Of a stretch of DNA of 36,085 nucleotides, positions 17,335 through 24,751 are shown one piece after another. The position numbers and the translations under genes are program-made. Under the pieces are notes generated by a model. That model made no database searches, was not told where the DNA came from, and was given only the letters and a program-made list of their open reading frames with translations. This stretch comes from Chitinophagaceae bacterium (GTDB lineage: Bacteria > Bacteroidota > Bacteroidia > Chitinophagales > Chitinophagaceae), in assembly GCA_025362915.1 (NCBI GenBank), contig JANYEU010000426.1, positions 1 to 36,085 on the forward strand, in the 5' to 3' direction. Positions within the stretch are counted from its first letter, which is position 1; each line of letters begins with the position of its first letter.

Positions 17335-18543
17335 ATGAGTTTTAAAGGGTTATTTCTATTTCTTTTCATTGCTATTCCTTTTGTTGGAATATTGGCACAG
17401 GTAGATACCATTGCAGCTATAAGCGAGAGGAAACAACGGGACATGGGGGATGTTTTAAATAGCCTATCAAAGAAGAAAAGGACAGATACTACCAATCATA
17501 ACAGTGATGAAAGAAAATACCATTTTTCTTTTGTTCCAGCAATAGGCTATACACTTCAAACGGGTTTTGCTGGAGTTGCCAGTGCTAATCTTGCTTACAA
17601 AACCGATAAAAATCCAGAAACAAAAGTCTCAAGTTTATCTACAAGCTTTACCTATTCACAATATAAACAGAGTATTATTCCTGTATTGATGGATATCTGG
17701 ACGAAGAATAATAAATACAACATCGTTTCTGACAATAGATTTATACAATACCCCTCGGATATTTATGGATTGGGGGGAAGAACTGATCCTACTATTGGGC
17801 ATACAATTAATTTTTCAGGACTAAAACTCCACGAAACAGTATTGAGGGCAGTAAATAAAAATTTATACTTAGGCTTAGGTATTTATTTTGATAAGTTTTG
17901 GAATATCTATGCCGTCGATTCATTGAAGAAAAGAACGGCCTTATTGTTCCGTAATGTTGTAGGCACCAAAGAAATAGCCTCTGGTCTGGCATTCAGAATG
18001 CTTTATGACAACAGGTTGAATCAGTTGAATCCTGCAAAAGGATTTTACGCTAATATTGTTTACAGGCCTAATTTTACATTAATGGGTAGTCAAACTAACT
18101 GGCAATCCCTTTTACTCGACATTCGCAAGTATGTAACTTTTCCAAAAAACTCACACAATGTCCTAGGGTTTTGGAGTATGAATTGGCTTACTACAGGAGG
18201 TACTCCCCCATATTTATTATTGCCAAGTACTGGATGGGATGATCAATATAATACAGGCCGCGGGTATATTCAAGGAAGGTTTAGAGGTGATAATATGTAT
18301 TATTTTGAGAGCGAATATAGATTCAGGATTTCTCGGGATGGATTGTTTGGCGGTGTTGCATTTATAAATGCAGAAAAATTTTCTGGGGAGATATCTAAAC
18401 AATTCAGCTCAATAGCTCCTGGCTATGGAGTGGGCGCCCGATTAAAACTAAATAAATTTTCTGGTACCAATCTTTGTGTGGATTATGGTTTTGGCGAGAA
18501 TGGCTCCAAAGGATTCTTTGTAAACCTTGGTGAGGTATTCTGA
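17335..18543 (+). CDS. BamA/TamA-like outer-membrane beta-barrel protein (surface antigen D15 type)
   Basis: A 402-residue protein with a signal peptide (MSFKGLFLFLFIAIPFVGILAQ) and a barrel from about residue 60 to the end. Diagnostic parts are PAIGYTLQTGFAGVASANLAY at the barrel start, RMLYDNRLNQLNPAKGFYANIVY (the D15-type NPxxGxY string), GRGYIQGRFRGDNMYYFESEYRF, and a C-terminal strand ending in phenylalanine (GFFVNLGEVF). The N-terminal stretch before the barrel is only about 35 residues, so POTRA domains are absent. It is therefore not the essential BamA itself but one of the short barrel paralogues common in this phylum; substrate unknown. It stands as a single gene, with 138 bases to the next. 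Confidence 0.85.
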   Translation: MSFKGLFLFLFIAIPFVGILAQVDTIAAISERKQRDMGDVLNSLSKKKRTDTTNHNSDERKYHFSFVPAIGYTLQTGFAGVASANLAYKTDKNPETKVSSLSTSFTYSQYKQSIIPVLMDIWTKNNKYNIVSDNRFIQYPSDIYGLGGRTDPTIGHTINFSGLKLHETVLRAVNKNLYLGLGIYFDKFWNIYAVDSLKKRTALLFRNVVGTKEIASGLAFRMLYDNRLNQLNPAKGFYANIVYRPNFTLMGSQTNWQSLLLDIRKYVTFPKNSHNVLGFWSMNWLTTGGTPPYLLLPSTGWDDQYNTGRGYIQGRFRGDNMYYFESEYRFRISRDGLFGGVAFINAEKFSGEISKQFSSIAPGYGVGARLKLNKFSGTNLCVDYGFGENGSKGFFVNLGEVF

Positions 18544-18681
18544 TATCCACTTCTTCCTTCAAATCAACCAACTACTACCCTTTCACTTATGGTTATAGAA
18601 AAAAGATAACCACCCACATACAAATACTGAACAAATACCTCATTATTGCATTACTTTTCATTAGTACAGTAAAATAATTTC

Positions 18682-20463
18682 ATGAAAACATTAATAGGTT
18701 ATCTATCCCCTTATCGTAAGCAATTGGCTTTGGCTATGTTATTGGCCGCAGTTAATCAGGTATTTTCTTTGTTGGATCCTACCATTTTTGGTAAGATAAT
18801 CGACTTCCTAAACACTTCAGGAACTATCAGCAAAGGATTTATAGTACATCCAACAATTAATAAAAACTTCTTTTTACGACATATTGCCGTATTAATGGGT
18901 ATGTCTATTGGCGTGGCAATGGTTTCCCGTATTGCAAAGTCCTTTCAAGATTATGTGGTAAATGTGGTTGTGCAAAAGTTTGGCGCCAAAGTATTCACAG
19001 ATGGGTTGCAACATTCCATGCGGTTGCCTTATCAGGACTTTGCCGATCAACGTAGTGGAGAAACATTATCCATCCTTCAAAAAGTACGTCAGGATACTTC
19101 CCAGTTTATTGGTTATTTCATCAACGTGCTTTTCCCAATTGTAGTAGGTATTGTTTTTCTATTAATCATCACTGTCCGCATCCATTGGAGTTTGATCTTG
19201 GTTTATTTCACAGGTATTATCATATTAGCTTTCTTGGTGGGTGTATTGAGTAAAAAGATAAAAGCAATACAAGGAAACATCGTTAGGGAAACCGCTTCTT
19301 TAGCGGGTAGTACCACCGAGAGTTTACGTAATATAGAATTGATAAAAAGTCTCGGTCTTACCAAGCAGGAAGTAAAACGTCTAAATACAAATACGTATAA
19401 GATACTTGGCTTGGAGTTATCCAAGGTGAAGAGGGTTCGTAGCATCGCCTTCTTGCAAGGCACCACGGTTCATTTACTAAGAATTATTATCCTATTTATC
19501 TTATCTTATCTTGTATTTGGTGGCAGGCTTACCACGGGACAGCTCATATCCATGCAGTTTTATAGTTTCTTCATTTTCGGACCGTTGCAGGAACTGGGTA
19601 GCATCATCACTTCGTATAAGGAAGCGGAGGTATCAATCAATAACTTTGATAAGCTGATGAAAAAAGAAGTGGAGCCAAAGCCTCATACCCCGGTTGAAGT
19701 GGGAGATATAGAAGATTTGGAATTCAACAATATAACCTTTCAGCATACCACTGCACAATACAAGGCATTAGAGAATATCAGCTTTGAAGTGCAAAAAGGC
19801 GAAACGATTGCCTTTGTAGGACCAAGTGGTGCAGGTAAGAGTACCTTGGTTAAATTATTGGTGGGGTTATACCGCCCGCAGGAAGGGACTATCTATTATA
19901 ATGACAAGCAAGGTAACGAGATAGATTTTGATGAACTGAGGGGACAGATTGGTTTTGTAACCCAAGATACACAACTGTTTAGCGGTACCATAAAAGAAAA
20001 CCTTTTATTTGCGGCACCCAATGCTACAGAGGAAGATTTGCATGACGCCTTGCAAAAAGCAAGTTGTACCAATCTATTGGAAAGGGCGGAGAAAGGATTG
20101 GACACCCTTATAGGGGAAGGCGGTTTGAAATTGAGTGGCGGTGAAAAACAACGCCTATCCATTGCACGTGCATTGATACGCAGACCGAGGTTATTAATAT
20201 TTGATGAAGCCACATCTGCGCTTGATTCATTGACCGAAGAATCTATCACCAATACCATCAGGGCTATTTCGGAAGAGAAGAACCAGATTACAGTAATGAT
20301 TGCCCACCGTTTGAGCACCATCATGCACGCCGAGCGCATATATGTACTGGAAAAAGGACAGATTGTAGAAACAGGTAGTCACCACGAACTCTTGGCAGAG
20401 AAGGGATTGTATTACGCCATGTGGCGTCAACAGATTGGGGAAAGGAAATTGGCAACAGTGTAA
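18682..20463 (+). CDS. ABC exporter, ATP-binding/permease fusion (MsbA-like)
   Basis: A 593-residue half-transporter. Residues about 10-310 are the six-helix ABC transmembrane domain (IGKIIDFL, FGAKVFTDGLQHSMRLPYQDF, SGETLSILQKVRQDT). The nucleotide-binding domain follows: Walker A VGPSGAGKST near 377-386, the Q-loop IGFVTQDTQLF, signature LSGGEKQRLSIARAL from about 483, Walker B LLIFDEATSALD and the H-loop IAHRLSTI. It should work as a homodimer exporting a lipid, lipopeptide or drug. The next gene is an LpxL/HtrB-like acyltransferase, so lipid A or another acylated lipid is a reasonable guess for the substrate, by analogy with MsbA; sequence alone cannot prove it. Confidence 0.92.
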   Translation: MKTLIGYLSPYRKQLALAMLLAAVNQVFSLLDPTIFGKIIDFLNTSGTISKGFIVHPTINKNFFLRHIAVLMGMSIGVAMVSRIAKSFQDYVVNVVVQKFGAKVFTDGLQHSMRLPYQDFADQRSGETLSILQKVRQDTSQFIGYFINVLFPIVVGIVFLLIITVRIHWSLILVYFTGIIILAFLVGVLSKKIKAIQGNIVRETASLAGSTTESLRNIELIKSLGLTKQEVKRLNTNTYKILGLELSKVKRVRSIAFLQGTTVHLLRIIILFILSYLVFGGRLTTGQLISMQFYSFFIFGPLQELGSIITSYKEAEVSINNFDKLMKKEVEPKPHTPVEVGDIEDLEFNNITFQHTTAQYKALENISFEVQKGETIAFVGPSGAGKSTLVKLLVGLYRPQEGTIYYNDKQGNEIDFDELRGQIGFVTQDTQLFSGTIKENLLFAAPNATEEDLHDALQKASCTNLLERAEKGLDTLIGEGGLKLSGGEKQRLSIARALIRRPRLLIFDEATSALDSLTEESITNTIRAISEEKNQITVMIAHRLSTIMHAERIYVLEKGQIVETGSHHELLAEKGLYYAMWRQQIGERKLATV

Positions 20464-20468
20464 GTATT

Positions 20469-20558
20469 AGTCAAAAGTCGAAAGTTGAAAGTCAAAAGTA
20501 AAGAGAAAGAAAAACCTTCCTGATTTGACTTTTGACTTTCAACTCTCGACTTTCAACT
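20469..20558. repeat. 31-bp imperfect inverted repeat between the ABC exporter and acyltransferase genes
   Basis: The left arm (20469-20499) and right arm (20528-20558) match in 28 of 31 positions when one is reverse complemented; the shared core is GTTGAAAGTCAAAAGT. A 28-base loop separates them. The same sequence type (CGAAAGTTGAAAGTCAA) occurs at 30817-30833, so this is a dispersed repeat family. It fills the gap before the lpxL-like start and could act as an attenuator or mRNA stabiliser. Confidence 0.85.
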
Positions 20559-20582
20559 GTTTATAGGTATTTTTGCCCTCAC

Positions 20583-21476
20583 ATGTATTATATTGTCTAT
20601 TATACTCTCTATCTTTTTTCGCTCCTGCCTTGGTTCATCATTTATGGAATTAGCGACTGTGCCTATTTCCTTACTTATCACGTATTTGGCTATCGGAAAG
20701 AGGTGGTAATGAATAATCTGCTTACAGCTTTTCCGGAAAAGACTGAGGAGGAAAGAATCAGTATTGCCAAGGAAATGTATAAAAGACTGATAGATACTTT
20801 TATTGAAACCATAAAAGCACTGTCTATTTCTACAAAAGAACTGAATAAAAGATTCCAAGCCAACTATGAGGTGGTGAATGATTTGTACGAAACCGGTAAG
20901 AACATACAACTGCACGGCGGCCACTTCTTTAATTGGGAATATACCAACCTAGCTTACTGCCTCAATATCAAATATCCTTTTACGGGGGTTTACTATCCAT
21001 TAAGCAATAAGATTTTTGATAAGATAATGTGCGACTTACGTGCTAGGTTTGGCAGCATATTGATTCCCGCACCAACATTTAACAGACAATTCTTAAAGAT
21101 AGCCAAGGGAAGATATGTACTCACCTTGGGCGGCGACCAAAACGCCAGTAACTTATCTGCCGCTTACTGGCTGCCCTTATTTGGAAAGATGGCCCCTTTT
21201 GTAACCGGATTGGAACGTATGGCGGTGGCAAAGGATACGGCAATAGTAATGTGCACAACTTACAGGGTGAAAAGAGGCTATTATAAATCGGAGTTTGCTT
21301 TGTTTACCACCGAACCAACCACACTGCCAAAGGGTGCAATAACCATTGGGTTCAGGGATTATATGGAGCAACAGATACGCCTACGCCCCGAAAACTATTT
21401 ATGGACACACAAACGATGGAAACATAAATTTGATGCAGAAAAATATTCAGCAATGGTTTTGGAGAATGAAAAGTGA
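20583..21476 (+). CDS. Lipid A biosynthesis acyltransferase, LpxL/HtrB-like
   Basis: A 297-residue inner-membrane acyltransferase that transfers an acyl chain to lipid A or a similar acceptor. An N-terminal membrane segment (about 4-30) is followed by FGYRKEVVMNNLLTAFP, the typical start of this family. The catalytic HX4E motif is H114-FFNW-E119 within LHGGHFFNWEY. Further family strings are GVYYPLSNKIFDKIM, GRYVLTLGGDQNAS and LPLFGKMAPFVTGLERMA, where the usual FFG(..)A is FGKMAPF. The start at ATG 20583 is preferred, because an in-frame upstream start at 20532 would lie inside the hairpin repeat and add a foreign-looking leader. It is likely co-transcribed with the ABC exporter. Confidence 0.9.
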   Translation: MYYIVYYTLYLFSLLPWFIIYGISDCAYFLTYHVFGYRKEVVMNNLLTAFPEKTEEERISIAKEMYKRLIDTFIETIKALSISTKELNKRFQANYEVVNDLYETGKNIQLHGGHFFNWEYTNLAYCLNIKYPFTGVYYPLSNKIFDKIMCDLRARFGSILIPAPTFNRQFLKIAKGRYVLTLGGDQNASNLSAAYWLPLFGKMAPFVTGLERMAVAKDTAIVMCTTYRVKRGYYKSEFALFTTEPTTLPKGAITIGFRDYMEQQIRLRPENYLWTHKRWKHKFDAEKYSAMVLENEK

Positions 21477-21557
21477 GGTGTTGGATAGTTTTTTTTATTC
21501 AATTTTAGCGTATTCCAGTTGCAAACTGGCTTCCGCCTTTGTTGATGTTTCCCACTA

Positions 21558-21651
21558 GCCGTTGTGTCTTCAGATCAACATATTAGTAGAATATAAGTTG
21601 CTCATTTTATCAAAACCTGCTAGGAGTTGTTGATCAAAAAGACACAACGGC
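21558..21651. repeat. 94-base element with long terminal inverted repeats
   Basis: The left end 21558-21580 begins GCCGTTGTGTCTT and ends GATCAACA; the right end 21628-21651 is its reverse complement apart from a short mismatched stretch (CA against TTT) in the middle. The 47 bases between are AT-rich and non-coding. The arrangement resembles a miniature inverted-repeat element or a large transcription hairpin. No clear target-site duplication is visible at its edges. Confidence 0.75.
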
Positions 21652-22154
21652 GAATATTAAAAAATCGCATCACTTTTCTACTTATGCCACCGCAATGGTA
21701 CTATATAATACATGGTATATAACTTGTGCAGTAGAAAAGAAATTGCCACGAAGTACACTAATCAAAACGGGTGCACATCATTTTTTTTGACATTATATTA
21801 TTATCCGTTCTTCGTTTTATAAATAAAGCGATATTTTGAACGAAGAAATCTTGCAATCAGCATTTATAAATTAAATCAACTCCCTCAAGTCATTGGCATC
21901 CATAGGTAATTTCTATGACTATGACAAGAAGTTTTCAGAAATTCACACGGAATTTGGCAAGCATATGCTTGAGAAAAGCCTTGAGAATGTATCGAGGGAC
22001 GGGTCGAAAAAAAAGTTTGTATTCCTCCCCACACTTTCTTTAGGGCTTTCGCAAAAACAGGTATCGGATAAAGATTATTGTGTGCTATTTCTACAAAATA
22101 AATGGCAGCATAATGAACATTCGGAGTAGTATTCCATAAAAAAAGAATAGCACA

Positions 22155-22414
22155 CCGAAGCTTCGGCATGGCTTCCCGAATTTCGGAACAGCGAGCCGAA
22201 CGTTCGGCATGGTATTCCGGAAAAAAAGAATAACACCCCGAAGCTTCGGCATGGCATTCCAAAAATAAAGAACAGCACCCCGAAGCTTCGGCATGGCATT
22301 CCATAAAAAAGGAATAGCACCCCGAACGTTCGGCATGGCAATCCAAAAAAAAAGAATAGCGCCCCGAATGTTCGGCATGGCATTCCAAAAAGTTGGCATA
22401 TAGCCCCGAAGCTT
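22155..22414. repeat. 42-bp tandem array of palindromic units
   Basis: Cores CCGAAGCTTCGG or CCGAACGTTCGG (one CCGAATGTTCGG) sit at 22155, 22196, 22238, 22280, 22322 and 22364, with a truncated core at 22406. The steps are 41, 42, 42, 42, 42 and 42 bases. Each core is followed by CATGGCATTCC and an A-tract, and preceded by GAATAGCACC, so the whole 34-base unit is an imperfect palindrome and the A-tracts lie between hairpins. An extra short palindrome (CCGAATTTCGG, 22176-22186) interrupts the first unit, and a decayed half-unit (GAACATTCGG) precedes the array near 22116. No stop codons occur in any minus-strand frame across the array, which creates long false reading frames. Confidence 0.92.
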
Positions 22415-22483
22415 TTTTATGTTACCCATCAAAAAATAACAAGTACAAAAACAATTATTATTCAACATTAAAATTAATAGAAC

Positions 22484-23452
22484 ATGATTTCTTCAAATAG
22501 ATTATTCGGTGACCTTTTTGATGGTAAAGACATAACGCCAGACAGATTGGTAATATTTGCTAAAGATGAATTTGCCAGATTGACCAAGGGCAATGGTGGT
22601 GGTCTTTTTACCTCACAGTTGGCCATTTTGGCAACTTTGATAGCCACGCTGGAGGCAGATGTGAGCGGCGTGGATACCACGCTGAACCTGCAAAGTGGGC
22701 AAACGGATGAAGTAGATTTGGTAACCTACGAATTTGGATCGACCCTTAGTAGTTTGGAAGGTATGATTGCGTATAACTTAGGAGGAAAGGATACTATTGG
22801 TTTTAAGGAGTTTTATCCACACGGGCGTACAGAATACAGCAAAATATCGCGCCCCAAGATGCCCAAATTGTTAAACCGGATTTTTAAGGCCGCCACCAAA
22901 TACAGCACAGAACTTGGTGTAACGATAACCGCCCAACTGAAGGGGTTTGAGGCGAAATATTCTACCGCCCGCGATGTACAAAATACATCAATAACAGGAT
23001 TGTCGTCTACAAGAACAGACAGGAACACTGCCGAAACGGGTATGCGTAAGGGGTTGACGCAAAGTGTGCATTTAGTGGGTAGCATTTTTCCGACTGATGT
23101 AGTGAAATGTAGTGGCTTTTTCAACTTTAACCTGCTGTATACCACGGCACACCGCAAACACATATTCTACAATGACACACTGATAGTTGATGAAATCAAG
23201 ACCATCATCAACCGTTCATTTACCGATAATGTAACCATTGCCATTAGAAACAAGGGCACTAATGCGGATATTGAAGTATGGTTGGCGGCAACTGCCGATG
23301 GATTGCCTACAATATTATTGTGTACGGTGGCATCAGGAAAAGCATCTATCGTAGTTCCATCGAGTCTTGGAGATATAGACAATACGTTTTTATTGATAAA
23401 AAACGCAAGTGCGGTAAACCCTGCCATTTATGAAATAGAAATTATTGGGTAG
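22484..23452 (+). CDS. Hypothetical protein directly downstream of the palindromic array
   Basis: A 322-residue protein that I do not recognise. It has no signal peptide and no clear membrane helix. The N-terminal third looks helical (LVIFAKDEFARLT, FTSQLAILATLIATLEADVSG). The middle is basic (KISRPKMPKLLNRIFKAATK). The last 100 residues look like beta strands of a sandwich fold (NVTIAIRNKGTNADIEVWLA, GKASIVVPSSLGDIDNTFLL, AIYEIEIIG). Codon use and translation quality are ordinary, and the long frame with an A/T-rich leader before ATG argues for a real gene. It is isolated: palindromic array upstream and a convergent nuclease gene downstream. A structural or surface-layer-like cargo, or a phage-derived structural protein, are possible but unsupported. 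Confidence 0.75.
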   Translation: MISSNRLFGDLFDGKDITPDRLVIFAKDEFARLTKGNGGGLFTSQLAILATLIATLEADVSGVDTTLNLQSGQTDEVDLVTYEFGSTLSSLEGMIAYNLGGKDTIGFKEFYPHGRTEYSKISRPKMPKLLNRIFKAATKYSTELGVTITAQLKGFEAKYSTARDVQNTSITGLSSTRTDRNTAETGMRKGLTQSVHLVGSIFPTDVVKCSGFFNFNLLYTTAHRKHIFYNDTLIVDEIKTIINRSFTDNVTIAIRNKGTNADIEVWLAATADGLPTILLCTVASGKASIVVPSSLGDIDNTFLLIKNASAVNPAIYEIEIIG

Positions 23453-23568
23453 GTGATAGGGGGTAGGGCTTAGGGGTTAGAAAGAGTAAAAGTGTCAATT
23501 GTGACTATGTGGTAGAAAAAAGGCTTTGCTTAGGATACTAATATGTGTGCGTAGGTAAATTAGTAGAA

Positions 23569-24615
23569 TTATCTATAATAAATTTGTGTTTTCTTTAATA
23601 GGACAATATATGTAGGGAAGTGATCACTGTACCCTCCCCTATAATTAAACCCACTCCAGGTACGCATTGGGTAACCTTTAAAACTTCCAGTAGTCTCTGT
23701 CATGAAATCTTTGTTGAACACAAATTGTTTATAGTAAAAATATCCAGTCTGTTTTTTATCGAGCCACGGATGGGTAATCATAATCTGGTCAAATAAGCTC
23801 CAAGAATCTTGATAAGCTAAGGTGCCAATACCTTTATTATACAGCTCCGTAAATGGGTTGTAAATATCTCCTTCTTTCACGTCAGATATGACACTAACAG
23901 CTTTCAAAACTTTTACCACACTAGGGCTTGTAGGCTCGTCATTCAAATCTCCCATAATGATAATTTTAGCATCCGGTTCAGTTTTATAAATCTCAGCCTG
24001 TTGTACTTTACAAACTGCAGCCGCTGCCGCACGTGCGGGCGCACTTTTTTCATCCCCACCCAATCTGCTAGGCCAATGATTAACCAATACATAAATTGTT
24101 TCTCCATCCAGTTTTCCTTTCACATATAATATATCTCTCGTAAACCTTGCATTCTTCGATCTGCCTGGCAATACAACAAATAAAGGCTTACTTTCTTCTA
24201 CGGTAAAGTATTTAGGATTATAAATGAGTGCCACATCTATTCCTCTTGCATCCCTACTATCATAATGTACAATTTTGTAGTTGCGTTTTATAAGAAGAGG
24301 GCTATGAATTAAATCATTCAAAACAGTATCATTCTCTACCTCAGCCACCCCAATCATGGCAATTCCGTCTCTGTTTATATCCGTCCCTATCTGAGAAATA
24401 ACTGTTGAAAGCTTTTGAACTTTGTCCAGATAAATAGCCGTATTGTATTTATAATCTCCAAGAGGCGTAAAATCAATATCGTATATCATAGGATTACGTA
24501 CTGTATCGTAAAAATTTTCGCAGTTATAAAAAGCAACTACTGCAACTTTGTAATTGTTTTGCGTTTGAGACAAAACGCTTACAGGAATTAAGAGAAGATA
24601 GAAGAAATATTTCAT
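23569..24615 (-). CDS. Secreted endonuclease/exonuclease/phosphatase family enzyme
   Basis: A 348-residue protein with a signal peptide (MKYFFYLLLIPVSVLSQ). An in-frame upstream start at 24666 would spoil this, so ATG 24615 is chosen. The DNase I-like fold motifs are in order: AFYNCENFYD (metal-binding Asn), IGVAEVEN (metal-binding Glu), DARGIDVALIYN, VNHWPSRLGG (catalytic His), MGDLNDEPTSPSV (Asp/Asn pair) and YSDHFPTYI (final Asp-His). All active-site residues are present, so it is probably an active phosphodiesterase or nuclease in the periplasm or outside the cell. It is divergent from the TonB receptor/DUF5689 pair, 136 bases away, which suggests extracellular nucleic acid or phosphate scavenging. 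Confidence 0.9.
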   Translation of the reverse strand: MKYFFYLLLIPVSVLSQTQNNYKVAVVAFYNCENFYDTVRNPMIYDIDFTPLGDYKYNTAIYLDKVQKLSTVISQIGTDINRDGIAMIGVAEVENDTVLNDLIHSPLLIKRNYKIVHYDSRDARGIDVALIYNPKYFTVEESKPLFVVLPGRSKNARFTRDILYVKGKLDGETIYVLVNHWPSRLGGDEKSAPARAAAAAVCKVQQAEIYKTEPDAKIIIMGDLNDEPTSPSVVKVLKAVSVISDVKEGDIYNPFTELYNKGIGTLAYQDSWSLFDQIMITHPWLDKKQTGYFYYKQFVFNKDFMTETTGSFKGYPMRTWSGFNYRGGYSDHFPTYIVLLKKTQIYYR

Positions 24616-24697
24616 TTCGCAATAATTCAAGTAAACATAGTCTAATAACCAAACAATGGTGCGCATTCTGTATTATTTATAATAAACTTTTTTATAA

Positions 24698-24730
24698 TTG
24701 TCTTTTTTGAAATTCTTATGGCTATTTTTG
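24698..24730 (+). promoter_or_regulatory. Promoter of the TonB receptor gene
   Basis: A perfect Bacteroidota -7 box TATTTTTG (TAnnTTTG, 24723-24730) lies 21 bases before the start codon. A TTG at 24698-24700 sits 22 bases upstream of it, close to the usual 19-21 base spacing of the -33 element. Confidence 0.6.
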
Positions 24731-24751
24731 AGCGGAAAATAAAAAAATTTT

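Larger units (their letters stand above)
21477..22483. other. One-kilobase region without a convincing gene, full of inverted repeats
   Basis: In order: a 94-base element with 23-24-base terminal inverted repeats (21558-21651), a hairpin with perfect 9-bp arms (CTTTTCTAC 21673-21681 and GTAGAAAAG 21731-21739), a second perfect 9-bp hairpin (TTCTTCGTT 21808-21816 and AACGAAGAA 21839-21847), and the 42-bp palindromic array from about 22155. A 78-codon plus-strand frame with a TTG start (21893-22129) lies between; it has no recognisable domain and its final stop is at the array edge, so I treat it as doubtful. No T-run terminator follows the acyltransferase gene. Confidence 0.75.

Noticed and set aside
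21893..22129. 78-codon plus-strand frame starting at TTG
   Set aside because: No recognisable domain, weak start, and it stops at the edge of the palindromic array. It may be real but I could not support it.
22155..22414. Possible CRISPR array
   Set aside because: The period is right for short-repeat arrays, but the intervals between palindromes are themselves conserved A-rich sequence, not unique spacers, and no cas gene is present.
21885..22468. Three long minus-strand reading frames with repeated CHAERSG, CRSFGVLF and NAMPKLRG-type peptides
   Set aside because: They are products of the 42-bp array, whose unit has no stop codons in any minus-strand frame and a length divisible by three. 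The peptides have no natural protein pattern.
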